In this document: positions 27,141 to 35,094 of the stretch, in pieces
Layout of the letters: each line of letters begins with the position of its first letter
Position numbering within the stretch: the stretch's first letter is position 1
Assembly (NCBI RefSeq): GCF_003121925.1
Contig: NZ_QEWR01000004.1
Span: 186,001-250,000 of the forward strand
DNA from: Ignatzschineria indica
GTDB lineage: Bacteria; Pseudomonadota; Gammaproteobacteria; Cardiobacteriales; Wohlfahrtiimonadaceae
Direction: 5' to 3'
Length of the DNA stretch: 64,000 nt
Notes under the pieces: model-generated
The model's database searches: none
Told to the model about the DNA's origin: nothing
What the model saw: only the letters and a program-made list of their open reading frames with translations
Position numbers and translations under genes: made by a program

Positions 27141-28793
27141 ATGAGAGAAAGTATAGAATTTGATGTTGTGATTGTTGGCGCTGGGCCTGCTGGCTTAAGT
27201 GCCGCCATTAAAATTAAACAAGAATCTGTAAAAAAAGGACAAGAATTATCTGTCTGTGTTGTTGAAAAAGGCTCTGAAATTGGTGCTCATGCACTTTCTG
27301 GTGCTGTTCTTGATTTAAGATCGTTAGATGAATTATTCCCTAACTGGAAGGAATTAGGGGCTCCAGTTATTGAGAATGTAACAAAGGAAAAATTTTTATA
27401 TTTAACATCTAAAAAATCTTGGGCTCTTCCAGTGCCTCCTGTGATGAGGAATCAGGGGAATGCAATTATCAGTCTTGGTTTATTGGTTAGGTGGTTAGGG
27501 GAGCAAGCAGAGAAGTTAGGGGTTGAAGTTTATCCGGGTTTTTCGGCAACAGAGATCATTTATCAGGCAGATGGATCTGTTAAAGGAATTGCTACAGGAG
27601 ACATGGGGCTTGATAGTATTGGAAATCCAACAAGTAATTATATGCAAGGAATTGAGCTACACGCTCAGCAAACAATTTTTGCAGAAGGGTGTAGGGGATC
27701 TTTAAGTCAGGAGATTATAAGAAAGTTTGCTTTAGATAAAGACTCTGATCCTCAAACCTATGGCTTAGGGATTAAAGAGATATGGGAGATTGACTCGAAG
27801 ATGCATCGAGAAGGGGAGGTGGTTCATACGATTGGTTGGCCACTAGATAATTCAACGTATGGAGGTACTTTTATTTATCATTTGGAGAATAATCAAATTG
27901 CAGTGGGGATGGTTGTAGGGTTAGATTATAAAAATCCTTATTTATCCCCATTTGAAGAATTTCAACGATTTAAATTACATCCTCAGATAAAACCTTTATT
28001 TGAAAAAGGCAAGCGGATTGCATATGGAGCAAGAGCTTTAGTTGAAGGAGGAATTCAGAGTCTTCCTTCCTTAAGTTTTAAGGGAGGGATGCTAATAGGA
28101 GATTCAGCAGGCTTCTTGAATGTTCCTAAAATTAAAGGAATTCATATGGCAATGAAGTCAGGTATGCTTGCAGCTGAAGCGATTGTTAGAGAATTACAAT
28201 CAACTGAGGTAGATAGTGGGGTTATGAGTGTATCAAAAATAATTGATTATGAAATTGATTTTAAGAAAAGTTGGGCCTATAAAGAGCTATGGAAAGTACG
28301 AAATATCCGTCCTTCGTTTAAGTATGGATTATTTACAGCAATGCTTTATTCAGGGTTAGAAGATTATTTTTTAAAAGGTAGAGGATTTTGGACATTTAAG
28401 CATGTCAGACATGATCATGAAACTTTAAAGGAAGCCATGTTAGTACCTGAAATTAGTTATCCAAAACCCGATGGAGTTATTACTTTTGATAGAGCTTCTA
28501 GTGTTTATCTTACTAATATAGCTCATCGAGAGAATCAACCTAATCATTTACAGTTAGGATCGGAAGATATTGCCATAAAGGTCAATTATGATATTTATCA
28601 ATCTCCAGAAACTAGATACTGTCCTGTAGGAGTATATGAAATACTTCAGGATGCAGTCACTGGAAGTAAGAGGCTTCAAATTAATGCCCAAAATTGTATC
28701 CATTGTAAAACTTGTGATATTAAAGATCCGACTCAAAATATAAGATGGAGCCCTCCGGAGGGGGGAAGTGGGCCTAATTATAGTCGTATGTAG
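27141..28793 (+). CDS. Electron transfer flavoprotein-ubiquinone oxidoreductase
   Basis: 550 residues from the ATG at 27141, which has a GAGGTG site; a TTG at 27120 is less likely. The FAD motif VVIVGAGPAGLSAA is near residue 9, EKGSEIGAHALSGAVLD and GDSAGFLNVPKIKGIHMAM are family blocks, and the C-terminal 4Fe-4S ligands are in YCPVGVYE and NCIHCKTCDIKDPTQNI. The enzyme takes electrons from reduced ETF and gives them to ubiquinone at the membrane. It is the last step of electron transfer for the acyl-CoA dehydrogenase in this island. Confidence 0.96.
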   Translation: MRESIEFDVVIVGAGPAGLSAAIKIKQESVKKGQELSVCVVEKGSEIGAHALSGAVLDLRSLDELFPNWKELGAPVIENVTKEKFLYLTSKKSWALPVPPVMRNQGNAIISLGLLVRWLGEQAEKLGVEVYPGFSATEIIYQADGSVKGIATGDMGLDSIGNPTSNYMQGIELHAQQTIFAEGCRGSLSQEIIRKFALDKDSDPQTYGLGIKEIWEIDSKMHREGEVVHTIGWPLDNSTYGGTFIYHLENNQIAVGMVVGLDYKNPYLSPFEEFQRFKLHPQIKPLFEKGKRIAYGARALVEGGIQSLPSLSFKGGMLIGDSAGFLNVPKIKGIHMAMKSGMLAAEAIVRELQSTEVDSGVMSVSKIIDYEIDFKKSWAYKELWKVRNIRPSFKYGLFTAMLYSGLEDYFLKGRGFWTFKHVRHDHETLKEAMLVPEISYPKPDGVITFDRASSVYLTNIAHRENQPNHLQLGSEDIAIKVNYDIYQSPETRYCPVGVYEILQDAVTGSKRLQINAQNCIHCKTCDIKDPTQNIRWSPPEGGSGPNYSRM

Positions 28794-28816
28794 TAAATTA
28801 GTGAAAGTTCACCTTT

Positions 28817-28861
28817 TGAACTGCATTACAAAAGCTGGACACAACTTTGGAGTGCAGTTCA
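28817..28861. mobile_element. Possible insertion-sequence end remnant (paired inverted termini)
   Basis: TGAACTGCA at 28817-28825 faces TGCAGTTCA at 28853-28861. Read inward from each side, both ends continue with a C/A-rich run and then GGACAC or TGTGTCC-like sequence, as at the termini of IS3-family (IS150-like) elements. Only 45 bases remain, so it would be the joined ends of an element with its middle lost. No transposase fragment is seen. Confidence 0.35.
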
Positions 28862-28891
28862 TCATGGCGTATTCTATTATTTTATGTTTTC

Positions 28892-29872
28892 TTAAACCTC
28901 AGCCACTTTACGCGCTTTGTAATTACGAATTGCTTCACGTAAGAGAACAATCGCGGCACCAAGCATTCCTGCTAAGAGAAAACCGATGATGATAATTAGT
29001 TTCTTCTTTGTAGGAAGAGGTACTGTTGGTAGTGCAGCAGATTGGGAGAGGGTATAGACCTCTAAATTATCTGCTTCTGGAAGGGTAAAAGCTTGGAGTG
29101 CATCGATCTTTGCGGTGAGCTCATTGTGTCTCTGATTATCACCATATTGATCTTTCTGCTTCTCTAAAAAAGCGATTTTTGCCGCAAGAATCTCTGTTCC
29201 TAAGAGATATGGATCTTCACCATTCCCGGTAGGAAGCGTTAAATTGAGCTTCTCTGCGGTTTGATAGCTGTTTTTAAGAGCTGCGATTTGGTAGAGGCGC
29301 TCCTTCTCTAAAACACGCTCTAAGCTCTGAAGCTGACGTGAGAGATTCGCTTTTAACGCATCGAGTTCGGCTTGGCGATCTTTTAATAGAAGATCCGCCG
29401 CAACAGCATTGAGATAATTGAGATAACTATTGGTCATCGTGTAGCTATCTTTAGCATTTGGTCCTTGAGCCGAAATGGTTAAAGTTGAGCTTTTACCATC
29501 CGCTTCGATCGAGAGATTCCCTTGTAATGAGTGGCCTCTATTCTCTTCTTGCAATTGCGCGAAGAAATCTTGCTGCACCTTTGGTGATTGCGCAACATTA
29601 GAGAGAAGCTCAAACACATCCTGTGTACTAAGTGGCATTAAGCTCTCTTCGGTAAAGCTGATCTGCTCAGGTTGTAAGGTGATGGGGGTTGCTCCTAAGT
29701 TGAGCCCTGTTACCTGATAGACATTGGGAGCAGCAATTGTCGCAGAAGCGTGATAACTTGGCTTTATGGTGATAAAAGCGAAGAGAGCGGCGATGATTGT
29801 GGCAAGGATTGTGACCGCAATGATCAGCCACTTATGGCGCCAAAGCGTAAAAGAGATCGATCTCATCATCAT
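28892..29872 (-). CDS. Wzz/chain-length determinant family protein
   Basis: 326 residues. One membrane segment at about 14-35 (WLIIAVTILATIIAALFAFI) and one near 290-312 (LIIIIGFLLAGMLGAAIVL) bracket a periplasmic domain with a long helical coiled-coil part (AELDALKANLSRQLQSLERV). This is the polysaccharide co-polymerase topology, and the proline-rich PTVPLPTKKK before the second segment is typical. Such proteins set the chain length of O antigen or related glycans together with a Wzy polymerase. No polymerase gene is in the window. It stands alone, pointing toward the catabolic island. Exact subclass is uncertain. Confidence 0.85.
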   Translation of the reverse strand: MMMRSISFTLWRHKWLIIAVTILATIIAALFAFITIKPSYHASATIAAPNVYQVTGLNLGATPITLQPEQISFTEESLMPLSTQDVFELLSNVAQSPKVQQDFFAQLQEENRGHSLQGNLSIEADGKSSTLTISAQGPNAKDSYTMTNSYLNYLNAVAADLLLKDRQAELDALKANLSRQLQSLERVLEKERLYQIAALKNSYQTAEKLNLTLPTGNGEDPYLLGTEILAAKIAFLEKQKDQYGDNQRHNELTAKIDALQAFTLPEADNLEVYTLSQSAALPTVPLPTKKKLIIIIGFLLAGMLGAAIVLLREAIRNYKARKVAEV

Positions 29873-30138
29873 GGTGGTAGGAAGTGTTAGGAAGGTCTGT
29901 TCTGCTCATAAAATTATTCTTATCAATAAAGTTTTATAGTGATTAATGGAATTCATTAGCCTAAATTAAACAGTTAAAATTATTCAATCTATTTAGATTC
30001 TATTTAGGTTAATTATTCTAGCATTAAAATAGGGATGATTATCTTTTATGGCTCGATATGGTCAGTTTTTTGAATGTTCTGCTTTTGCATCTTCTCCCAA
30101 GTGATCCCCAAAAGCGTGATAGAATGGAGTTCTTTTAA
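29873..30138. other. Divergent intergenic region between the Wzz-like and methyltransferase-like genes
   Basis: AT-rich sequence that must contain the promoters of two divergent genes. No palindrome of note was seen; a tandem repeat follows at its right end. Confidence 0.5.
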
Positions 30139-30186
30139 ATGAACTTTTCAATGAACTTTTCGATGAAATTTTCAATGAATTTTTCG
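30139..30186 (+). repeat. Four imperfect 12-bp tandem repeats
   Basis: Units read ATGAACTTTTCA, ATGAACTTTTCG, ATGAAATTTTCA and ATGAATTTTTCG in register, about 50 bases before the next start codon. It belongs to the class of 12-bp leader repeats seen at map, uvrC and others. Confidence 0.85.
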
Positions 30187-30239
30187 ATCGAATGAATCAG
30201 CGCGATAGCGAGTCGATATAGGCGAATTAGAGAGTGGAT

Positions 30240-31019
30240 ATGACGGATATGAGAAGAACAATAGCTTCAAATCGTAAGCAGCTACAGTATCATCCTGAGC
30301 TTTATGGTAATCATGCTTTTCTTCACCATGAGATTGCTCGCAGAATGGTGGAGTATCTTGATGAATCGTTACAACCGGAGAAGATTCTTGTCGATGGCGC
30401 GTTTGATAGCTATCTCAGCGAGCTTCTTAAAGCACGTTTCCCCGAGGCGGAAGTTTGGGAGAATCTCGAATCGATTCTCGATCCCACCCTCCGTTTTGAT
30501 CTGGTGATGAGTAATCTCTACCTGCAAGATGTGTGGGAGTTTGAGGAACGTGTGCGCGATTATCAGGTACGTCTCAATGCGAAAGGTAAGCTCTTCTTTA
30601 CCACGATTGGCACCGGCAGTTTCCCAGAGATCTCCTATCCCGGCGGTCCGTTAGTTAATGAGTTTCCCGATATTGAAGATATTGGCGATTTTCTCCATGC
30701 CCTTGGCTTTAAAAATGCAGTGCTCTTTATTGAGAAGATCAACCTCACCTATGAGAAACTCGATACCCTCTTGAAAGATGCGCGTGTTGTTGCCGGCAGA
30801 CCATTCTCCTCCTTTAAGGGCTTACGCACCTATCGCTGGCTAGAGAAGTGGCGAGCCTATGCGGAAGAGAAATTTCGCGCCGAAGATCAACTCTTCCATA
30901 TCGGTTTTGATGTGATCTACGCCGAAGGAACGCTCTCTGATATTAAAAATCTACAGGGAGAGGATAATGCCGTCTATGTGGATATCTCCCAACTCTCTAC
31001 TAAAAAAGAGGGAAAGTAG
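30240..31019 (+). CDS. Methyltransferase-like protein (BioC-related)
   Basis: About 259 residues. RFDLVMSNLYLQDVW resembles the D-L-V-x-S-N-L motif IV region of BioC-type class I methyltransferases, and LNAKGKLFFTTIGTGSFPE matches the following strand. The SAM-binding motif I, normally a glycine-rich loop, is replaced by KILVDGAFDSYLSE, so SAM binding is doubtful. BioC methylates malonyl-ACP in biotin synthesis; no other bio gene is near. Start: GTG at 30234, ATG at 30240 and ATG at 30249 are possible; 30240 has a weak GAGAG site. It precedes the A-type Fe-S carrier in the same direction. Function unknown beyond the fold. Confidence 0.65.
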   Translation: MTDMRRTIASNRKQLQYHPELYGNHAFLHHEIARRMVEYLDESLQPEKILVDGAFDSYLSELLKARFPEAEVWENLESILDPTLRFDLVMSNLYLQDVWEFEERVRDYQVRLNAKGKLFFTTIGTGSFPEISYPGGPLVNEFPDIEDIGDFLHALGFKNAVLFIEKINLTYEKLDTLLKDARVVAGRPFSSFKGLRTYRWLEKWRAYAEEKFRAEDQLFHIGFDVIYAEGTLSDIKNLQGEDNAVYVDISQLSTKKEGK

Positions 31020-31234
31020 AGAGGTAGCGCTCAAGTCGATACGCCGTAATGGCGAAGAAATGACGAAGTAATATTCGTCAGCAAGCGAGAGATAAGGTAA
31101 TATAGAACTAAATTAGTCCTATATCACGCCTCTATCACTTCTATATCGATTTAGTGTTGATTTAAGATCGATTTTGGGTCGATGTTTGAGGTCGATAATA
31201 GGCAAAATAATTCTAATTAGAGGGAGTTTTAACG

Positions 31235-31552
31235 ATGTTAATAGTGACAGATGCCGCAAGAAAACAGCTTGCAAAAAATTTAGGTGAGAGCAGTGCCGAG
31301 GCGATTAAGATCGCCCTTCAGAAGTCGGGCTGTTCGGGATATAAATACTATATCGATTTTTGTGACAAAGTGGATGAGAAGGTTGTGGTGATTGAAGAGA
31401 CGCCGGTGAAGATTGTCGCCGAGCCCGATATTCTCCCCTATCTTGAGTCGGTCACGCTCGATTATATTCAAGATGGCATTAACCGCATGTTTAAATTCCA
31501 AAATCCCGAAGCGAAAGCAGAGTGTGGTTGTGGTGAGAGCTTTTTGCTCTAA
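31235..31552 (+). CDS. A-type iron-sulfur cluster carrier (IscA/SufA/ErpA family)
   Basis: 105 residues. The three ligand cysteines are in place: Cys33 in KSGCSGYKY and Cys97/Cys99 in ECGCGESF at the end. Family members pass Fe-S clusters to apoproteins in the cytoplasm. No isc or suf genes adjoin, so it is an orphan carrier. A GAGGGAG site lies upstream of the ATG. Which paralogue (IscA, SufA or ErpA) it represents cannot be told by sequence alone. Confidence 0.9.
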   Translation: MLIVTDAARKQLAKNLGESSAEAIKIALQKSGCSGYKYYIDFCDKVDEKVVVIEETPVKIVAEPDILPYLESVTLDYIQDGINRMFKFQNPEAKAECGCGESFLL

Positions 31553-31602
31553 CCGTTTGGCGCAGCGGCACCGTATAACCATTGAAACAATGGTGCCATT
31601 CG

Positions 31603-31654
31603 GAAAAGCCGAAAGCCGAAAAGCCGAAAAAGTCGGATAAGTCGGATAAGTCGT
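31603..31654 (+). repeat. 9-bp-type tandem repeat before the asparagine-synthetase-like gene
   Basis: Repeats of AAGCCGAAA drifting into AAGTCGGAT occupy about 50 bases within the 150-bp leader. The pattern (short units, imperfect, just before a start codon) matches the other leader repeats. Confidence 0.75.
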
Positions 31655-31701
31655 AAAAAGTTGGAAAGAAGTTTCATAGGATCGAAGCAAGGAGATATCG
31701 A

Positions 31702-33480
31702 ATGAGTGGAATAGCCGGTGTATTGAAATTAGATCAGACAGCTGTTGATGAAGGATTACTTCAGAAGATGTCAGAGCCGATCCAGAAACGGGGTCCCGAT
31801 GGCACGACGATTATCCAATATCAAAATATGGGCTTTGTGCAGACAAAGTTAGCAGCGGTAAGTAATGGTACGGAACCCTTCTTTGATGAGGATTTCGGCA
31901 TCATTGTTGCTACCAATGGCACAATCTATAACCAAGATGAGTTGCGTGAGCGCTTAATCGAAGCAGGTTACCGCTTTCTAACAGAGAGTCAGGCGGAAGT
32001 CTTAACAAAGGCGTATCACTGTTGGGGTGAATCTTTTGTCGAGGAGCTCGATGGTGCATATGCCATTGCCCTCTGGAGTGAGGCGGATCGGGCGCTACTA
32101 CTCGTTCGCGATCGTTTTGGTAAAAAGCCGCTCTATTATAGTTTTGGTCAATCGGAGCGCGCGCTCTATTTTGCTTCTAATACGCAGAGTCTTCTACAGA
32201 CGCGTGATATCGACACAGAGATCGATCCGCATGCACTCCACTTTATGTATTCGCTCCATGCTGTTGTGCCGGCACCTTGGACTATTCTGAAAGGGATTCG
32301 CAAAGTAGAGCCGGGGCATTATCTACGGATCGATGCCGATGGTTCTAGCCGTTCAGTGAGCTATTGGGAGCTAACGGCAGAGCGCGATTATCCTCAATAT
32401 GATGAGGTAGAGTGGCGCGAGATGATCGAAAGCACGCTCAAATCAGCGATCAAGAAAGAGATGAATTTCGCCAATGAGAAGGTGGGTGTTTTGCTCTCAG
32501 GTGGGCTCGATTCCACATTGATCACGGCATTAGCGATTGAAGAGGGGATCGAAGGAATTCAGACCTTCTCCGTCGGTTTTGAAGATCAGCCAGAAGAGAA
32601 GGGTTCGGAGTTCTTCTATTCCGATCAATTTGTCGATAAGTATCAGACCGATCATTATAAGTTTGAAGTCCCTAATAGTGAGGCGCTCTCGCGTTTGCCG
32701 GAGGCGATTGCTAATATGAGTGAACCGCTCTTTGGGCAAGATGCGATCGGCTTCTATCTTCTCTCAGAAAGGGTGAAGACGGTCACCTCAGTGGTTCAGA
32801 GCGGGCAGGGGGCAGATGAGGTCTTTGCCGGTTATTTCTGGTATCCCAAAATGGTGGCAGAGACGGAGCAAGATCCTCTTAAACGCTTTGCAAAACACTA
32901 TTTTGATCGTCCGCATGAGGAGTGGTTAGAGGCATTCACACCGAAATATCATACGGAGAATATTGCCGGCGAATATATTCGGGAACACCTAACGCGCCCC
33001 GGAGCAGATACCTTCTTAGATCAGGTATTGCGTCTCGATGTGACACGTTTAGTGGTGGATGATCCCGTTAAACGGGTCGATAATATGACGATGGCGCACG
33101 GCTTAGAAGCGCGCATGCCCTTTATGGATCAGCGCCTTGTTGAACTCGCAATGGCGCTCCCGCCGGAGTATAAATTGAGTCATCATGGTAAAGGGATCTT
33201 AAAAGAGATCGCCAGAGGACGCGTTCCCGATTCAATTATCGATCGCCCAAAAGCGTACTTCCCAATGCCGGCACTCAAATATGTGCGCGGAGAGTTCTTA
33301 GAGATGATGCGCGATACCTTAACGAGTAAAAAAGCGAAAGAGCGCGGCATCTTCAATCCCGCCTATATCGACGAACTCCTCAAAAACCCAGAAGCCCCCA
33401 CAAGCTTCACCAATATCCAAGGCTCAAAATTGTGGCACGCCGCACTTTTAGAACTCTGGTTAAATTCGGTAGGGTTGTAG
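31702..33480 (+). CDS. Asparagine-synthetase-family amide synthetase with a degenerate glutaminase domain
   Basis: 592 residues. The synthetase half is intact: PP-loop LLSGGLDSTL near 265, GQGADEVFAGY, and a C-terminal part (VDNMTMAHGLEARMPFMD, RPKAYFPMPALKYVRG, GSKLWHAALLELWL) like N-acetylglutaminylglutamine amidotransferases. The N-terminal glutaminase half is damaged: the nucleophile Cys after the initiator Met is Ser (MSGIAGV), the glutamine-binding Arg is Lys49, the Glu of NGEIYN is Thr74 (NGTIYN), and the Asp of the S-D-x-E motif is Gln97. By family knowledge it should not hydrolyse glutamine, so it may use ammonia or another amine, as beta-lactam synthetase does. An AAGGAG site precedes the ATG. 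Flanked by a terminator and repeats; no partner synthetase in the window. Confidence 0.9.
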   Translation: MSGIAGVLKLDQTAVDEGLLQKMSEPIQKRGPDGTTIIQYQNMGFVQTKLAAVSNGTEPFFDEDFGIIVATNGTIYNQDELRERLIEAGYRFLTESQAEVLTKAYHCWGESFVEELDGAYAIALWSEADRALLLVRDRFGKKPLYYSFGQSERALYFASNTQSLLQTRDIDTEIDPHALHFMYSLHAVVPAPWTILKGIRKVEPGHYLRIDADGSSRSVSYWELTAERDYPQYDEVEWREMIESTLKSAIKKEMNFANEKVGVLLSGGLDSTLITALAIEEGIEGIQTFSVGFEDQPEEKGSEFFYSDQFVDKYQTDHYKFEVPNSEALSRLPEAIANMSEPLFGQDAIGFYLLSERVKTVTSVVQSGQGADEVFAGYFWYPKMVAETEQDPLKRFAKHYFDRPHEEWLEAFTPKYHTENIAGEYIREHLTRPGADTFLDQVLRLDVTRLVVDDPVKRVDNMTMAHGLEARMPFMDQRLVELAMALPPEYKLSHHGKGILKEIARGRVPDSIIDRPKAYFPMPALKYVRGEFLEMMRDTLTSKKAKERGIFNPAYIDELLKNPEAPTSFTNIQGSKLWHAALLELWLNSVGL

Positions 33481-33525
33481 GGAAGAAGTTTTCTGATCAG
33501 GTCAGATAATCGATAAAATATCTAA

Positions 33526-33557
33526 AGATAGGCAACTCAAAAGGTTGCCTATTTTAT
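33526..33557 (+). terminator. Terminator after the asparagine-synthetase-like gene
   Basis: ATAGGCAA (33528-33535) pairs with TTGCCTAT (33545-33552) and is followed by TTTATTG. It lies about 50 bases past the stop. Confidence 0.75.
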
Positions 33558-33558
33558 T

Positions 33559-34106
33559 GCCGGTAATTGAGGATTGCCTCTTGCCGGTGCGTGATTTTTG
33601 GAAGAACGCGATGGTGAGATCCGGCAGCGTTCAGCCTTTTTCATTTTAAAAAAGTAGTCGGTGATGGAGAGTCGCCTCTTGCCGGCATATAACTTGTGGA
33701 AGCATGCAGAGGTAATCTCCGGCAACTCAACAGCTCTTTTTGTTTTGATTAATCATCATATTTGTTCTTAAGAGAATTCGTGGAGGGGCGGGAACCTACC
33801 ATTTCGTTCTTTTCGCCGGTGCATGCCCGCGGTTTGGCACTTTCAGTGCCTCTTGCCGGCGCATGGTTTTTGGAAGTGCGCGATAGTGAGATCCGGCAGC
33901 GTTCAGCCTATTTTTTGTTGAATCATTCTTAAGAGAATTTGTGGAGGGGCGGGAGCCTACTATTTCGTTCTTTTCGCCGGTGCATGCCCGCAGGTCGGCA
34001 TTTTCAATGCCGAGGAAATAATCAAACGTGATTTAAACAACTTTTAAACAGCCGTTAAACATATGTGCCGGTAATTGAGGATTGCCTCTTGCCGGCGCGT
34101 GATTAG
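33559..34106. repeat. GC-rich hairpin repeat array R1
   Basis: A mosaic of family units: TTGCCGG...CCGGCA hairpins at about 33581-33631, 33694-33745 and 33860-33900, and two A units (GGGGCGGGA...CATGCCCGC) near 33784 and 33943, each followed by a short GGCAxx hairpin. A 36-base stretch beginning TGCCGGTAATTGAGG occurs at both ends (33559 and 34071). The array sits between convergent genes. The trailing hairpins differ (GGCACT/AGTGCC and GGCATT/AATGCC) yet stay paired. Confidence 0.85.
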
Positions 34107-34112
34107 GGGGGA

Positions 34113-34538
34113 TTAATGTGCTCCTAAGCCTTGTACCTTTTTCTGCATGGCATTGAGGATCTCAAGGGCGGTGTGGGCATCCTCTTTCTCTACTAAAATC
34201 GAGCGTTTATAGGCGCTTAAAATCGGAATGATGGAGATGCCGGCCTTAGCGAGCGCACTGCTTACAATCGCCGTCAGCCCGACACAACGCATAGCGAATG
34301 GGGCATTGAGAATAATACGGCAATACTCTGTTTGATAATTGAGGAAGTTATTGTCGGCATCCTCTTTCTTAAGAATCAGCGTGATGCCTTCCGGCTCTTT
34401 AAAGAACGCAACAGGATCAAACCCTAAGACCTTTAGGAGAGATTGGTTAGAGACACCTACATAGACATAGGTTTCAGGAGCCATAACAGGATCTAAGTTT
34501 TGCAAGATATCTTGTAGGGATACTTCTCTCGTAGGCAT
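34113..34538 (-). CDS. ACT domain-containing protein
   Basis: 141 residues with two ACT-like modules. The second contains LTAIVSSALAKAGISI and IPILSAYKRSILVE, the usual glycine/serine-lined amino-acid-binding pattern of aspartokinase-type ACT domains (the DUF2241/CASTOR-like group). No catalytic domain is fused, so it probably senses an amino acid or acts as a small regulator. The stop is only 6 bases from the end of repeat array R1. Convergent with the asparagine-synthetase-like gene. Function not established. Confidence 0.8.
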   Translation of the reverse strand: MPTREVSLQDILQNLDPVMAPETYVYVGVSNQSLLKVLGFDPVAFFKEPEGITLILKKEDADNNFLNYQTEYCRIILNAPFAMRCVGLTAIVSSALAKAGISIIPILSAYKRSILVEKEDAHTALEILNAMQKKVQGLGAH

Positions 34539-34735
34539 GATAATATCGTCCTTTAATCAATGGATATTTTAAGGGGTTAGGATTGTAAACAGTAGCCATC
34601 AGGCGCTATTTTTAGAGTTGAACCGATAGGAGGGTGCATGGATGGATGCCACTTTCTCAAAACAGCAAAAGTATTCGTTAATTTTAGCTCAATTTCAATT
34701 GCTTAGGAATAACTTTGTGAATGAGTGTTAGCAAG
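34539..34735. other. Intergenic start of the ACT-uvrC divergent region
   Basis: About 200 bases holding the ACT gene promoter; nothing else recognised. The divergent region continues with a palindrome and tandem repeats. Confidence 0.45.
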
Positions 34736-34751
34736 ATTTTGTCGACAAAAT
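34736..34751. promoter_or_regulatory. 16-bp perfect palindrome, possible operator
   Basis: ATTTTGTCGACAAAAT is an exact inverted repeat in the divergent ACT-uvrC region, followed 9-10 bases later by TTTACATAAT-like promoter sequence. It could be a repressor site, but the factor is unknown and no second copy was noticed. Confidence 0.4.
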
Positions 34752-34949
34752 AAGTGTTTACATAATAAATTTTATCTATTTTTACATACTCGATGAGGCT
34801 TTACAATCTTAAGAGCGTGATCAGAAGTTCTTTATTGTGAAAGTATGAAGTTCTATGATGGAGTGCCCAATATTGAGAGAATTGTAGAGAGCGATTATGA
34901 GAAAATGGTGGCTGTTTTAGGCAAGACTTTATCAAGACTTTACGAACAG

Positions 34950-35021
34950 TTCTATGAAAGGTTCTATGAAAGGTAGTGTGGAAAGCCTTGTGAAAAATTT
35001 TGTGAAACAATTTATGGAAAG
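34950..35021 (+). repeat. Six 12-bp tandem repeat units upstream of uvrC
   Basis: Units in strict 12-bp register: TTCTATGAAAGG twice, then TAGTGTGGAAAG, CCTTGTGAAAAA, TTTTGTGAAACA and ATTTATGGAAAG. A second 12-bp periodic stretch (GATCGA-type units) lies inside the uvrC 5' end at about 35106-35165. Confidence 0.85.
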
Positions 35022-35094
35022 AGTGAAGAGCATCTGAGACGCGATCGGGAATCGTGTAAAAGAGAGGTCAAAATCGTCGTGCGAGGGATTATTG

